Assembly: GCA_003694775.1 (NCBI GenBank)
Contig: RFJV01000339.1
Coordinates: forward strand, 1-6,326
Reading direction: 5' to 3'
Source of the DNA: Chloroflexota bacterium
GTDB lineage: Bacteria > Chloroflexota > Anaerolineae > 4572-78 > J111
DNA length: 6,326 nucleotides
Part shown: in pieces, positions 1-6,118 of the stretch
Layout: each line of letters begins with the position of its first letter
Numbering within the stretch: the stretch's first letter is position 1
Translations under genes and position numbers: made by a program
The notes under the pieces: generated by a model
What the model was told of the DNA's origin: nothing
Seen by the model: only the letters and a program-made list of their open reading frames with translations
Databases searched by the model: none

Positions 1-95
1 AAACGGCTATTTTCAGGGGAGGCAATCCATTCGTGTATTCGTGTTGTATTCGCGGACGGCCAGAAACGCAAAATCCATCAAAAATTTGAAACACA

Positions 96-109
96 CCCCT
101 GTACCGGGG
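96..109. promoter_or_regulatory. GTAC-centred imperfect palindrome upstream of the -35
   Basis: The 14-mer CCCCTGTACCGGGG is palindromic at 6 of 7 base pairs around a GTAC centre. It ends 5 bp before the -35 hexamer at 115-120, a position suited to an activator or repressor site. No transcription factor family is recognised, and chance palindromes of this size do occur in GC-rich DNA. Confidence 0.25.
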
Positions 110-114
110 CTGAA

Positions 115-143
115 TTGGCAGTCGGTTGGCCGCGGAGTATAAT
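115..143 (+). promoter_or_regulatory. Sigma70-type promoter upstream of the cobU operon
   Basis: The -35 hexamer TTGGCA (115-120) matches TTGACA at 5 of 6 bases. The -10 hexamer TATAAT (138-143) is a perfect match, and the spacer is exactly 17 bp. Transcription would start near 150, about 340 nt before the cobU start codon. The first downstream gene on this strand is cobU, so it is the likely target, but a separate short untranslated RNA ending before cobU is possible. A second, weaker -10-like hexamer, TACAAT (406-411), lacks a good -35. Confidence 0.65.
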
Positions 144-296
144 CAATTTTTGGTGACTGCTCAGCCGTCCACGAATTTTTCACGAATTCGCGAATAGATA
201 GTCCGGGCGGAGATGCATCCCCCTGACGGGGACACGTTGTGATTCGTACTTGTACTGGTGAATGGCCCAGGCAGACGAGCTAGCGTAAGATTGATG

Positions 297-361
297 CCCC
301 ACAGAGAGCGCAAAGTGACCACAATTACTTGTTTCTCTGCGGCCTCCGCGTCTCTACGGGG
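297..361 (+). repeat. Interrupted inverted repeat in the cobU leader
   Basis: Bases 297-315 can pair with 344-361: CCCC with GGGG, AGAGA with TCTCT, CGC with GCG, and AG with CT, 14 pairs in all. Two 2x2 mismatches and one bulged G interrupt the stem, and 28 bases form the loop. The right half is itself a degenerate repeat: TCTCTGCGG at 334-342 recurs as TCTCTACGG at 351-359. No T-run follows, so it is not an intrinsic terminator. It could fold in the leader RNA or simply be a decayed repeat. Confidence 0.4.
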
Positions 362-412
362 AAATATGCGTTATCCAGTGAATGTTCCAGACACTGCTGA
401 GTAAATACAATC

Positions 413-468
413 GTAACACGTAACACATAACACGTCAATCGTCAATCGTCAATCGCCAATCGTCTCAC
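413..468 (+). repeat. Heptamer tandem repeat array (GTAACAC and GTCAATC units)
   Basis: Seven consecutive 7-bp units are in register from 413 to 461: GTAACAC, GTAACAC, ATAACAC, then GTCAATC three times, then GCCAATC. A decayed eighth unit, GTCTCAC, reaches 468. The two unit types share the first two positions and the final C, so the array looks like two successive expansions in one phase. It resembles the short tandemly repeated repetitive (STRR) heptamers known from cyanobacteria. It ends 11 bp before the cobU ribosome-binding site. Confidence 0.85.
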
Positions 469-479
469 TTTTTCTGCAC

Positions 480-486
480 GAGGTGA
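480..486 (+). promoter_or_regulatory. Ribosome-binding site deciding the cobU start
   Basis: GAGGTGA is a seven-base match to the usual anti-Shine-Dalgarno complement. It sits 5 nt before TTG at 492. The alternative in-frame GTG at 483 lies inside this site and has no Shine-Dalgarno of its own. This favours the TTG start. Confidence 0.6.
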
Positions 487-491
487 AATCG

Positions 492-1055
492 TTGTCAGCT
501 TCAAAACTTATTCTCATTCTCGGCGGGGCGCGCAGTGGCAAGAGCGACTATGCCGAAAAGCTGGCCGCGGAGCTGGGCGGTTCGGGGGTGCTGTACGCGG
601 CCACAGCGGAAATCAAGGACGAAGAGATGGCCCGCCGCATCGAGGCCCATCGCCGGGCCAGACCGGCCCACTGGCGTACCGTCGAGGCGCCCCGGCGGGT
701 GGCCGCGGCCCTGTCTGCCGTGGGCGACCTGCCGCCGGTCGTCCTGCTGGACTGCCTGACGTTGCTGGTCTCCAATATCATTCTGGCCCTGGAAGGTGAG
801 CCGCAGGAGACCGTGGAAGCCGCGGTGTCCGCAGAAATCGACGAGCTGGTGGCGCTGGCCCGCGACCGGCAGGTCACGCTGATTGTCGTTTCCAACGAGG
901 TGGGGCTGGGACTGGTCCCGCCCTACCCGCTGGGCCGGCTGTACCGGGACGTGCTGGGCCGGGCCAACCAGAAACTGGCCGCCCAGGCCGACCGGGTGGT
1001 CTTTATGGTGGCCGGTTTGCCGCTGGTCGTCAAAGGAGATAAGGATGCAGAGTAG
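492..1055 (+). CDS. cobU: Adenosylcobinamide kinase / adenosylcobinamide-phosphate guanylyltransferase
   Basis: Bifunctional enzyme of the cobalamin nucleotide-loop pathway. It phosphorylates adenosylcobinamide and then transfers GMP from GTP to give adenosylcobinamide-GDP for CobS. Counting from the TTG start (187 aa, close to the family's usual 180-190), the P-loop GGARSGKS is at residues 11-18. His53 lies in the conserved RIxxHxxxRPxxWxTxE context and corresponds to the histidine guanylylated in Salmonella CobU (His46). SNEVG is at 134-138 and the conserved segment [12 protein letters not shown] at 156-167. All landmark residues are present, so the enzyme should be functional. An in-frame GTG at 483 would add three residues; TTG at 492 is preferred because of the Shine-Dalgarno at 480-486. 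The 3' end overlaps the next gene by 11 nt, so the two are probably translationally coupled. No other cobalamin gene is in the window, which suggests either corrinoid salvage or a dispersed pathway. Confidence 0.95.
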   Translation: MSASKLILILGGARSGKSDYAEKLAAELGGSGVLYAATAEIKDEEMARRIEAHRRARPAHWRTVEAPRRVAAALSAVGDLPPVVLLDCLTLLVSNIILALEGEPQETVEAAVSAEIDELVALARDRQVTLIVVSNEVGLGLVPPYPLGRLYRDVLGRANQKLAAQADRVVFMVAGLPLVVKGDKDAE

Positions 1056-2268
1056 CAGAAAAATGTGGGTCACGGCGGGGTATTATGCCGCCTTTATTGC
1101 CCTGGGACTGGTGCAGGCTTCGCTGGGGCCAACCCTGCCGGGTCTGGCGGCCCATACCGGCGTTGACCTGGCCGACATCAGCGCCCTGTTTCTGGCCCGC
1201 TCTGCCGGCTACCTGACCGGCGCGCTGTTCGGCGGGCGGCTGTTCGACCGCCTGCCCGGCCATCCGATGATGGCCGCGGTGCTGGTGGTTATGGCGGTCA
1301 CAATGGCTCTGACGCCGCTGGTTCCGCTGTTGTGGGCCTTGATGGCTGTCCTCCTGGTTCTGGGTATGGCGGAAAGCGTGCTCGACGTGGGCGGCAACAC
1401 CCTGCTGGTCTGGGTGCACGGGCGGGCGGTGGGGCCGTTTATGAATGGTCTGCACTTCTTTTTTGGGGTGGGGGCGTTTCTTTCGCCCATCATTGTGGCC
1501 CAGGCCATCCTGCTGACCGGCGGTATCACCTGGGCCTACTGGACGCTGGCTTTGCTGGTCCTGCCGATGGCTTTGTGGCTGGCTCGTCTGCCCGACCCGC
1601 CGAACGCGGCGGCCACTACCGGGGAGGCAGTGGTCGCCGGCCAGCCGGCCAGGCCGGTTCGGGCAGGCCAGCGGAACCTGGTGGCCCTGCTGGCTGTGTT
1701 TCTGTTTCTCTACGTGGGGGCGGAGGTGGGCTACGGCGGCTGGGTTTACAGCTATGCCTTGCGCCGCGGCCTCGCCGACGCGGCCACCGCGGCTTACCTG
1801 ACATCCGCTTTCTGGGGCGTGTTCACCGTGGGCCGGCTGGTCGGGATACCTGCCGCCCTGCGTTTTCGCACCGGCCCGGTTCTGCTGGTCGACCTGCTGG
1901 GTGCGCTGGTCGGTGTGGCCGCGGTCTGGCTGTGGCCCGATTCCCGCCCGGTCTTGTGGCTGGGCACAATGGCCACCGGCTTTTTCCTGGCCTCCATTTT
2001 TCCCAATACGTTGGCCCTGGCGGGCGAATACCTGCACGTGACCGGGGAAATGACCGGCTGGTTTTTTGCCGGGGCCAGTCTGGGAGCGATGGCCGTGCCC
2101 TGGCTGGTGGGCCAGCTTTTTGAGGCTCTGGGGCCGCAGGCACTGCCCCTCATTCTGCTGGTCGACCTGCTGGCCGCGGTGGCGGTGCTGGCCGCGGTGA
2201 TGCTCGCCGCCCGGCGAATGGGAGTCAGGCCGGTGGAAGCCAGCGGACAGGTTGTGCCGGTGGAGTAG
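1045..2268 (+). CDS. MFS transporter, MFSD4/FucP-like
   Basis: Integral membrane carrier of 407 aa with about 12 hydrophobic segments, the usual size for the major facilitator superfamily. A motif-A-like loop, [10 protein letters not shown], is at residues 63-72 after the second helix. The segment around E110-N118 (acidic residues, then DVGGN) and the following [13 protein letters not shown] (136-148) resemble the sodium-dependent sugar carrier branch MFSD4/FucP. A hydrophilic central loop spans about 182-211. E227 lies in the first helix of the second half and could take part in ion coupling. The ATG at 1045 is chosen because AAGGAG (1033-1038) precedes it at good spacing and the N-terminus then leads straight into helix 1; the same frame is open upstream to 883 but would only read the cobU shadow. 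It overlaps cobU by 11 nt. The substrate cannot be read from sequence: a sugar is suggested by family, a corrinoid only by neighbourhood. Confidence 0.88.
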   Translation: MQSSRKMWVTAGYYAAFIALGLVQASLGPTLPGLAAHTGVDLADISALFLARSAGYLTGALFGGRLFDRLPGHPMMAAVLVVMAVTMALTPLVPLLWALMAVLLVLGMAESVLDVGGNTLLVWVHGRAVGPFMNGLHFFFGVGAFLSPIIVAQAILLTGGITWAYWTLALLVLPMALWLARLPDPPNAAATTGEAVVAGQPARPVRAGQRNLVALLAVFLFLYVGAEVGYGGWVYSYALRRGLADAATAAYLTSAFWGVFTVGRLVGIPAALRFRTGPVLLVDLLGALVGVAAVWLWPDSRPVLWLGTMATGFFLASIFPNTLALAGEYLHVTGEMTGWFFAGASLGAMAVPWLVGQLFEALGPQALPLILLVDLLAAVAVLAAVMLAARRMGVRPVEASGQVVPVE

Positions 2269-2280
2269 TGGAGTCTGCCG

Positions 2281-2700
2281 ATGATTTCTGTGTCTCTGGC
2301 CCGAAAACTGAAGGAGGCTGGTCTGGCGTGGACGCCGCAGTTGAACGATTTCTTTGCCATCCCGGACCGCGGCCTGGACGACATTATTTTTGTAGTCAGC
2401 AATATGACGGTGATGGTCGAGGAAATCCGCGGCCAGAAGGTGATGACGTTTCAGGGCGCGGTGGAATGGGCGCTGGATTACATTCTGACTGCGGAACTCA
2501 TCTGGCTCCCCACCGAAACCCAACTGCGGGAACTGCTGGAGCAGCGTCTGGTTGGCGAGCCACCGCCGGCCCTGGTGCTGACCAGCACCGAGGACGGCTA
2601 CCGCTGTCAGATACATTACCGCGGGCAAACGCTGGTCTTTGAAGGTTTTGGCGTTAGCGAGGTGTACGGCGAGGCCCTGCTCTATTTGATGCGCCGGTAG
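2281..2700 (+). CDS. Small protein of unknown function (139 aa)
   Basis: I do not recognise a characterised family. The protein is soluble, rich in acidic and hydrophobic residues, with no signal peptide, membrane helix, cysteine cluster or nucleotide-binding motif. The N-terminal part reads like a helix followed by WTPQLNDFFAIPDRGLDD (residues 17-34), and the middle has a WALDYILTAELIWLPTE stretch (about 63-79). The C-terminal third alternates short strands and ends in a helix. From memory, similar short proteins in Chloroflexota are sometimes labelled CpaE pilus-assembly proteins, but no CpaE feature (P-loop or receiver domain) is visible, so I would not use that name. GGAG at 2270-2273, 7 nt before the ATG, supports the start. 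It follows the MFS gene by 12 nt and is probably in the cobU operon. Confidence 0.8.
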   Translation: MISVSLARKLKEAGLAWTPQLNDFFAIPDRGLDDIIFVVSNMTVMVEEIRGQKVMTFQGAVEWALDYILTAELIWLPTETQLRELLEQRLVGEPPPALVLTSTEDGYRCQIHYRGQTLVFEGFGVSEVYGEALLYLMRR

Positions 2701-2705
2701 TAAGG

Positions 2706-2733
2706 CTTCCGCCTTCCGCCTTCATCCTTCATC
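2706..2733. repeat. Heptamer array across the lutC stop codon
   Basis: Four in-register 7-bp units, CTTCCGC twice then CTTCATC twice, are followed by a partial CTT. As in the array before cobU, two unit types occur in separate blocks. The array fills most of the 21-nt gap between the convergent genes and continues into lutC, whose stop codon (2722-2724) and last codons it supplies. No intrinsic terminator is visible in the gap for either gene. Confidence 0.8.
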
Positions 2734-3420
2734 CTTTTCATACAGGACCACGTGGAGCGTGCCGGGGCCGTGGACGCCGAGGGTGAGCACCATTTCGATG
2801 TCGCCGGTGCGGCTGGGGCCGGCAATGAAGACCAGGTTGCTCCCGTCCGCGGCCGCGGTGGGGTTTTGGGCCAGAAAGGCCGGCAGGGAGGGATACAGCC
2901 GCGATACGGGCAGAATGGCGATATGCACCGGCGGCAACAGCGACGCCAGCCGGCCCTGTCCCGGCCCGCTGACAAGCGCCAGCGCGCCGGTATCGGCCAG
3001 ACCCGCCTCTGCGCCGGTCAGCCCCACCCGGATGGGGTCCAGTTGGGCCAGCTTTTCGGCCCGGGCCTGGGGGTCTGAGGGAAGCACGCCGTCTTCAATC
3101 TGGATACCGGCCTCCGAAAGGGCGGCAGTCAGACCGGGGAGGGCAAGACCGGCTTCGTCCCAGGCCAGCACCCGGTCGGCGTGCTCGCGGCGCAGGAGCG
3201 CCAGCACCGTTTCGATTGCTTCGGTGGGGGAAGACATTACGTGCACGTGGCCCGACAGGGCTTCCAGCTCCTGCCGGAACTGCTCCACCAGCCGGGCCGG
3301 CGGCAGGTCAGCGGCAAAGGTGTAGCCGGTAAAAGAGCCGGGATGGGAAGCCGCCGCGCCGGGCAGGACGGCACGGGGCAGATTTTGCCGGATGCGCTGT
3401 AAGAACTGGTCCCGGTTCAC
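2722..3420 (-). CDS. lutC: LutC/YkgG family protein of the lactate oxidation complex
   Basis: LUD-domain subunit (232 aa) of the LutABC complex that oxidises L-lactate to pyruvate in the cytoplasm. Family signatures are the glycine-rich segment [15 protein letters not shown] at residues 133-147, the following [21 protein letters not shown] region (151-171), and [18 protein letters not shown] with HGP near the C-terminus (198-219). It has no cysteine-rich cluster, as expected for LutC. The GTG start at 3418-3420 is preferred because AGAGGAGA lies 5 nt upstream and the codon overlaps the lutB stop in the 4-nt arrangement GTGA. The frame is open further upstream to 3639, but that part is lutB shadow. 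The last residues, KDEG and the stop, are written by a heptamer repeat, so the C-terminus has probably been replaced or extended by repeat DNA. Confidence 0.9.
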   Translation of the reverse strand: MNRDQFLQRIRQNLPRAVLPGAAASHPGSFTGYTFAADLPPARLVEQFRQELEALSGHVHVMSSPTEAIETVLALLRREHADRVLAWDEAGLALPGLTAALSEAGIQIEDGVLPSDPQARAEKLAQLDPIRVGLTGAEAGLADTGALALVSGPGQGRLASLLPPVHIAILPVSRLYPSLPAFLAQNPTAAADGSNLVFIAGPSRTGDIEMVLTLGVHGPGTLHVVLYEKDEG

Positions 3421-4832
3421 GGTGTTCTCCTCTCGTTCCACTGGTCGGTGAAGGATTTGGGGGCCAGGGCGGGAAAATCCCGGTGGTCGGTCCAGGCGGC
3501 CAGCGGGCCGGGCAGACGGCGCACCCAGCCGTCGCCGGCCAGCCGGCGAGTGGCCCAGCCGCCCAGCCGTCCCCCCAGACGGAACAGCCAGGGCCGGGTG
3601 GCCGCCAGCCGGTAGAGCTTCAGCCCGACTTTCAGCCACCAGGGCGACTGTCCGGCCTGGACGGTTTCCTGCCGCAGTTTCAGCAGGAGGCGCGGGATGT
3701 CAATCCGCACCGGGCAGACCTCGCGGCAGGCGGCGCACAGACTGCTGGCGTGCGGCAGGTCGCCCCACTGCCGGATACCAAACAGCCCCGGCGTCACCAC
3801 CGACCCGATGGGGCCGGGATACACACTACCGTAGGCGTGCCCGCCGATTTCGTGGTACACCGGGCAGGCATTGAGACAGGCCCCACAGCGGATGCAGTAC
3901 AGGATTTCGGCCAGCTCACTGCCCAGCAGTTTGACCCGCCCGTTATCCACCAGCACCACGTGCAGTTCCTCCGGCCCGTCCGGCTCGTCTTCGCGGCGGG
4001 GGCCGGTGATGATGTTGGTGTACACGCTGAGCTTCTGGCCGGTGGCGTGCCGGGCCAGAAGCTGGAGCATCACGCCCAGGTCTTCAACCGCAGGCACCAG
4101 CCGTTCGATGCCCATCAGGGCCACGTGGATGGGCGGCAGGGTGGTGGTCAGCCGGCCGTTGCCCTCGTTCGTCACCAGACAGATACTGCCGGTTTCGGCC
4201 ACCCCAAAATTCACCCCGCTGATGCCCATATCGGCCTGCATAAAATCCGCCCGCAGAACGCGGCGGGCCAGGGCCGTCATATGGGGTACGTCCGACAGGT
4301 CGTTATCCGTGGCATTGAGCTTCTGCCGGAAAAGTTCGGCCACGTCCCGGCGGGAGCGGTGAATCACCGGGGCAATGATGTGAGACGGCTTTTCGTTTGC
4401 CAGCTGGATGATGAACTCTCCCAGGTCGGTTTCTCTGACCTGCACACCGATGGCTTGTAAGGCGTGGTTGATTTCCAGTTCTTCGCTGACCATCGATTTG
4501 GACTTGACCACCCGCTTGACCCCCCGCGCCCGCGCCAGCTCTACCACGTAGCGGTTGGCGTCGGCGGCGTCGGCGGCCCAGTAAACGTGACCGCCGCGGC
4601 GTTCTACTTCTGCGGCAAAGCGGGCCAGGTATTCATCCAGGTGGGCGATGGTGTGGCCGCGGATGCGGCGGGCGTGGTCGCGCAGGGCGTCGCCTTCCGG
4701 CAGGGCAGACATCTGGCGGACCCGCCCGGCGATAAACCGTTCGGTGGCCGCGTGGACTGCCTCCCGGAGCCGGGTGTCGCCCAGCGCGGTTTCTACCCGG
4801 TCGTAAAACGTCACATTGGGCGGTTGGCTCAT
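3417..4832 (-). CDS. lutB: LutB/YkgF iron-sulfur protein of the lactate oxidation complex
   Basis: Central electron-transfer subunit (471 aa, usual length for the family) of the L-lactate oxidation complex. The N-terminal two-thirds is a LUD domain with the conserved [25 protein letters not shown] region at about residues 203-227 and [17 protein letters not shown] (231-247). A 4Fe-4S ferredoxin module follows: Cys313, 316, 319 and 323 (CxxCxxCxxxCP), then the family segment [19 protein letters not shown] (330-348), then Cys366, 369 and 373 (CxxCxxxCP). These can ligate two 4Fe-4S clusters. A basic C-terminal tail (about 400-471) matches other LutB proteins. The ATG has GGAGG 7 nt upstream and overlaps the lutA stop as ATGA; the 3' end overlaps lutC as GTGA. 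Translation of all three is therefore tightly linked. Confidence 0.95.
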   Translation of the reverse strand: MSQPPNVTFYDRVETALGDTRLREAVHAATERFIAGRVRQMSALPEGDALRDHARRIRGHTIAHLDEYLARFAAEVERRGGHVYWAADAADANRYVVELARARGVKRVVKSKSMVSEELEINHALQAIGVQVRETDLGEFIIQLANEKPSHIIAPVIHRSRRDVAELFRQKLNATDNDLSDVPHMTALARRVLRADFMQADMGISGVNFGVAETGSICLVTNEGNGRLTTTLPPIHVALMGIERLVPAVEDLGVMLQLLARHATGQKLSVYTNIITGPRREDEPDGPEELHVVLVDNGRVKLLGSELAEILYCIRCGACLNACPVYHEIGGHAYGSVYPGPIGSVVTPGLFGIRQWGDLPHASSLCAACREVCPVRIDIPRLLLKLRQETVQAGQSPWWLKVGLKLYRLAATRPWLFRLGGRLGGWATRRLAGDGWVRRLPGPLAAWTDHRDFPALAPKSFTDQWNERRTP

Positions 4833-5593
4833 TGTTCTGCCTCCGGCGGCTCGCCGCGCAGGAGTTCGGCGATATGTTTGACCTGCACCCGGCTGTTGCG
4901 GCGGCGCAGGCCGCCGGCAATATGCATCAGACAGCTTACGTCGGTAGCGGTGACCACGTCTGCGCCGCTGGCCTCGATGCAGTCCAGCTTGCGCTGGAGC
5001 ATTGCCCCGGAGATGTCGTCCATTTTGACGGCAAACAGGCCGCCAAAACCACAGCAGACATCCGCCTCCGGCAGGTCGACCAGCTCCAGCCCGTCTGCAT
5101 TTTCCAGCAGTTGGCGCGGCTGGCGGTACACTCCCAGCCCGCGCAGACCGTGGCAGGAGGCGTGGTAAGCCACCCTCCCCGACCCGCGGCCCGGCAGACC
5201 GGTGACACCGAGAATGTCAACCAGAAACTGGCTGAACTCATAGGTGCGGGCGGCCACGTCGGCGGCTCTGGCCGCGTAGCCGGGGTCATCGGCGAGCAGT
5301 TCCGGGAAGTGATGGACAATCATATCGGCACAGGAGCCGGAAGGGACAACGATGGGCGCGTCGCTCCGGGAGAGCAGGTCAACGGTGTGGCGGGCCATTG
5401 CCCGCGCCTCGTCCCGGAAGCCGCCGTTGAAGGCCGGCTGTCCACAGCAGGTTTGCCCCTGGGGAAATTCAACGGTCAGCCCCAGGCTTTCCAGGATGTC
5501 CACCGCGGCAAATCCCACATCCGGAAAGATGTGGTCTACCAGACAGGTGACGAACAGTTGGACTTTTTGAGTTTTGAGTTTTTTATCCGGCAT
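4829..5593 (-). CDS. lutA: LutA/YkgE, CCG-domain protein of the lactate oxidation complex
   Basis: Subunit of the L-lactate to pyruvate oxidation complex (254 aa). Two CCG domains typical of the GlpC/HdrB/LutA group are visible: Cys17, Cys49-Cys50-Gly, Cys88, and then Cys147, Cys180-Cys181-Gly, Cys221. Each spaces the first Cys about 31-32 residues from its CCG, and in both the final CxxC is reduced to a single cysteine. Such motifs bind iron-sulfur clusters. It is the first gene of lutABC, joined to lutB by ATGA. The ATG at 5593 is the only sensible start, but it lacks a clear Shine-Dalgarno. Residues 1-10 are an extension beyond the usual family beginning (here [10 protein letters not shown]), and much of it is encoded by a heptamer repeat. 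A short-leader or leaderless message could explain the missing site. Confidence 0.93.
   Translation of the reverse strand: MPDKKLKTQKVQLFVTCLVDHIFPDVGFAAVDILESLGLTVEFPQGQTCCGQPAFNGGFRDEARAMARHTVDLLSRSDAPIVVPSGSCADMIVHHFPELLADDPGYAARAADVAARTYEFSQFLVDILGVTGLPGRGSGRVAYHASCHGLRGLGVYRQPRQLLENADGLELVDLPEADVCCGFGGLFAVKMDDISGAMLQRKLDCIEASGADVVTATDVSCLMHIAGGLRRRNSRVQVKHIAELLRGEPPEAEQ
5565..5582. repeat. Period-7 repeat (TTTTGAG) inside the lutA 5' end
   Basis: TTTTGAG occurs at 5565-5571 and 5572-5578, and the period-7 match continues to 5582, giving about 2.6 copies. On the lutA strand it reads as AAAACTC units and encodes residues in the K-L-K-T-Q-K stretch at the N-terminus. It is shorter than the other two arrays in the window but has the same 7-bp period. 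Confidence 0.6.
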
Positions 5594-5612
5594 CGCAACG
5601 CTTCATAATAAG

Positions 5613-5642
5613 GTTATAAGGTCGGCACACTTGTTCTGGCAG
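5613..5642 (-). promoter_or_regulatory. Weak candidate promoter for lutABC
   Basis: On the minus strand TATAAC (5613-5618) could be a -10, with CTGCCA (5637-5642, 4 of 6 matches) as a -35 at 18 bp. Transcription would start about 13 nt before the lutA ATG, consistent with the lack of a Shine-Dalgarno there. The match is poor. No clear LutR-type operator was seen. Confidence 0.2.
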
Positions 5643-5710
5643 GGTTGAGTCTGCTTTTTAAGTGCTTTTCAATGGTGGCGGTCCACAGCCTTGCATCTGG
5701 CAACCCGACT

Positions 5711-5739
5711 TTGCCTGGGCCGGTTGGGGGGTGTAGAAT
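5711..5739 (+). promoter_or_regulatory. Sigma70-type promoter for the DUF971 gene
   Basis: TTGCCT (5711-5716) and TAGAAT (5734-5739) are separated by exactly 17 bp. They match the -35 consensus at 4 of 6 bases and the -10 at 5 of 6. The expected start near 5746 leaves a leader of about 20 nt containing GGAGAGG before the ATG at 5767. Confidence 0.55.
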
Positions 5740-5766
5740 GGGGCAAAAACTGGAGAGGTTCCCGGA

Positions 5767-6114
5767 ATGAACAATCTGACCCCGGCCCAAAAAACACCCC
5801 AGAATATTGAGGTTGATATTCGCCAGCGGGAAGTCCGTATTACCTGGCAGGATGGGGTACAGCACACCTTTACCTTTGATGACCTGCGCCGGATATGTCC
5901 CTGCGCGGTGTGCAATGAGCTTCGCCGCAGTGATGACCCTCTGCGTATTTTAACCCCCGACCAGCAAGTCGTCAATGCCGATTTACTGCCGGCGCGCCCG
6001 GTGGAAATGGTCGGCAACTACGGCCTGCAGTTCTTCTGGCAGGACGGGCACAACAGCGGTATCTACGCTTTTGATTACCTCCGGCAGATGGGAGACGGTC
6101 AGGAGACCGGGTAG
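5767..6114 (+). CDS. DUF971 / GBBH-like N-terminal domain protein
   Basis: Stand-alone small domain protein (115 aa) of the DUF971 (gamma-butyrobetaine hydroxylase-like N-terminal) family. Family signatures are ITWQDG (25-30), LRRICPCAVC (40-49), VGNYGLQFFWQDGHNSGIYAFDYLR (about 82-106). Cys44, Cys46 and Cys49 with His95 reproduce the CxCxxC...H zinc site known from human gamma-butyrobetaine hydroxylase (Cys38, Cys40, Cys43, His82). The catalytic hydroxylase domain is absent, so this is not a hydroxylase. The same domain occurs at the C-terminus of some Mrp/HCF101-type Fe-S cluster carriers, so a role in Fe-S or metal handling is possible but unproven. ATG preceded by AGAGG (5754-5758). It is divergent from lutABC and has its own promoter; its end overlaps the antiporter gene by 16 nt on the opposite strand. 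Confidence 0.9.
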   Translation: MNNLTPAQKTPQNIEVDIRQREVRITWQDGVQHTFTFDDLRRICPCAVCNELRRSDDPLRILTPDQQVVNADLLPARPVEMVGNYGLQFFWQDGHNSGIYAFDYLRQMGDGQETG

Positions 6115-6118
6115 TTTT
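6096..6118 (+). terminator. Hairpin over the convergent stop codons
   Basis: CGGTC (6096-6100) pairs with GACCG (6105-6109) around an AGGA loop, and a four-base T-run follows at 6115-6118. On the plus strand this could be a weak intrinsic terminator for the DUF971 gene, although the stem is only 5 bp and the T-run is short and set back by 5 nt. On the minus strand no T-run follows. The hairpin lies inside both overlapping coding ends. Confidence 0.3.

Larger units (their letters stand above)
29..195. repeat. ATTCGTG / CACGAAT heptamer clusters, opposed
   Basis: The left cluster has ATTCGTG at 29-35 and 37-43 and ATTCGCG at 48-54. The right cluster has the complements CACGAAT at 170-176 and 181-187 and CGCGAAT at 189-195. 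All left units point one way and all right units the other. The order of units is not mirrored, so this is a pair of opposed clusters rather than one clean hairpin. The two clusters flank the promoter at 115-143. Function is unknown; they could be decayed mobile repeats or protein-binding sites. Confidence 0.5.
1..482. other. Intergenic region with promoter and short repeats, no gene
   Basis: No frame here looks coding. Two plus-strand frames stay open for roughly the first 140-150 bases but have no plausible start and no recognisable protein motif, and they run through short repeats. The region is clearly more AT-rich than the genes. It contains ATTCGTG-type repeats in opposite orientations (29-55 and 170-195), a CCCC..GGGG palindrome (96-109), a strong promoter match (115-143), a small GC hairpin (stem 218-222 with 228-232), an interrupted inverted repeat (297-361), two diverged 16-bp direct copies (258-273 and 378-393) and a heptamer array (413-468). 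If the promoter is used, about 340 nt of untranslated leader precede cobU. I looked for a cobalamin riboswitch in that leader and did not find its conserved box. Confidence 0.75.

Noticed and set aside
1..153. Tail of an upstream plus-strand gene
   Set aside because: Two frames are open at the left edge, but the translations show no family motif, run through ATTCGTG repeats, and the composition is intergenic.
413..468. CRISPR array
   Set aside because: The units are 7 bp and contiguous, with no spacers; no cas gene is present.
150..482. Cobalamin riboswitch in the cobU leader
   Set aside because: Two segments (201-220 and 360-402) loosely recall riboswitch parts, but the order is wrong, the stems do not pair, and the conserved B12 box is not present.
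883..1044. Longer MFS transporter starting inside cobU
   Set aside because: The extra residues are a Trp-rich shadow of cobU; the ATG at 1045 has a good ribosome-binding site and the normal MFS N-terminus.
1030..2628. Long antisense open frame (532 codons) opposite the MFS gene
   Set aside because: It is Gln/His/Arg-rich and lacks any domain, as expected from the complement of a GC-rich membrane-protein gene.
2281..2700. CpaE pilus-assembly protein
   Set aside because: CpaE is a much larger protein with receiver-like and ATPase domains; none of those features is in this 139-residue protein.
3421..3639. Longer lutC with 73 extra N-terminal residues
   Set aside because: This segment lies within lutB on the same strand in another frame and gives a low-complexity Pro/Arg/Gly translation; the GTG at 3420 has a clear Shine-Dalgarno and the typical LutC start.
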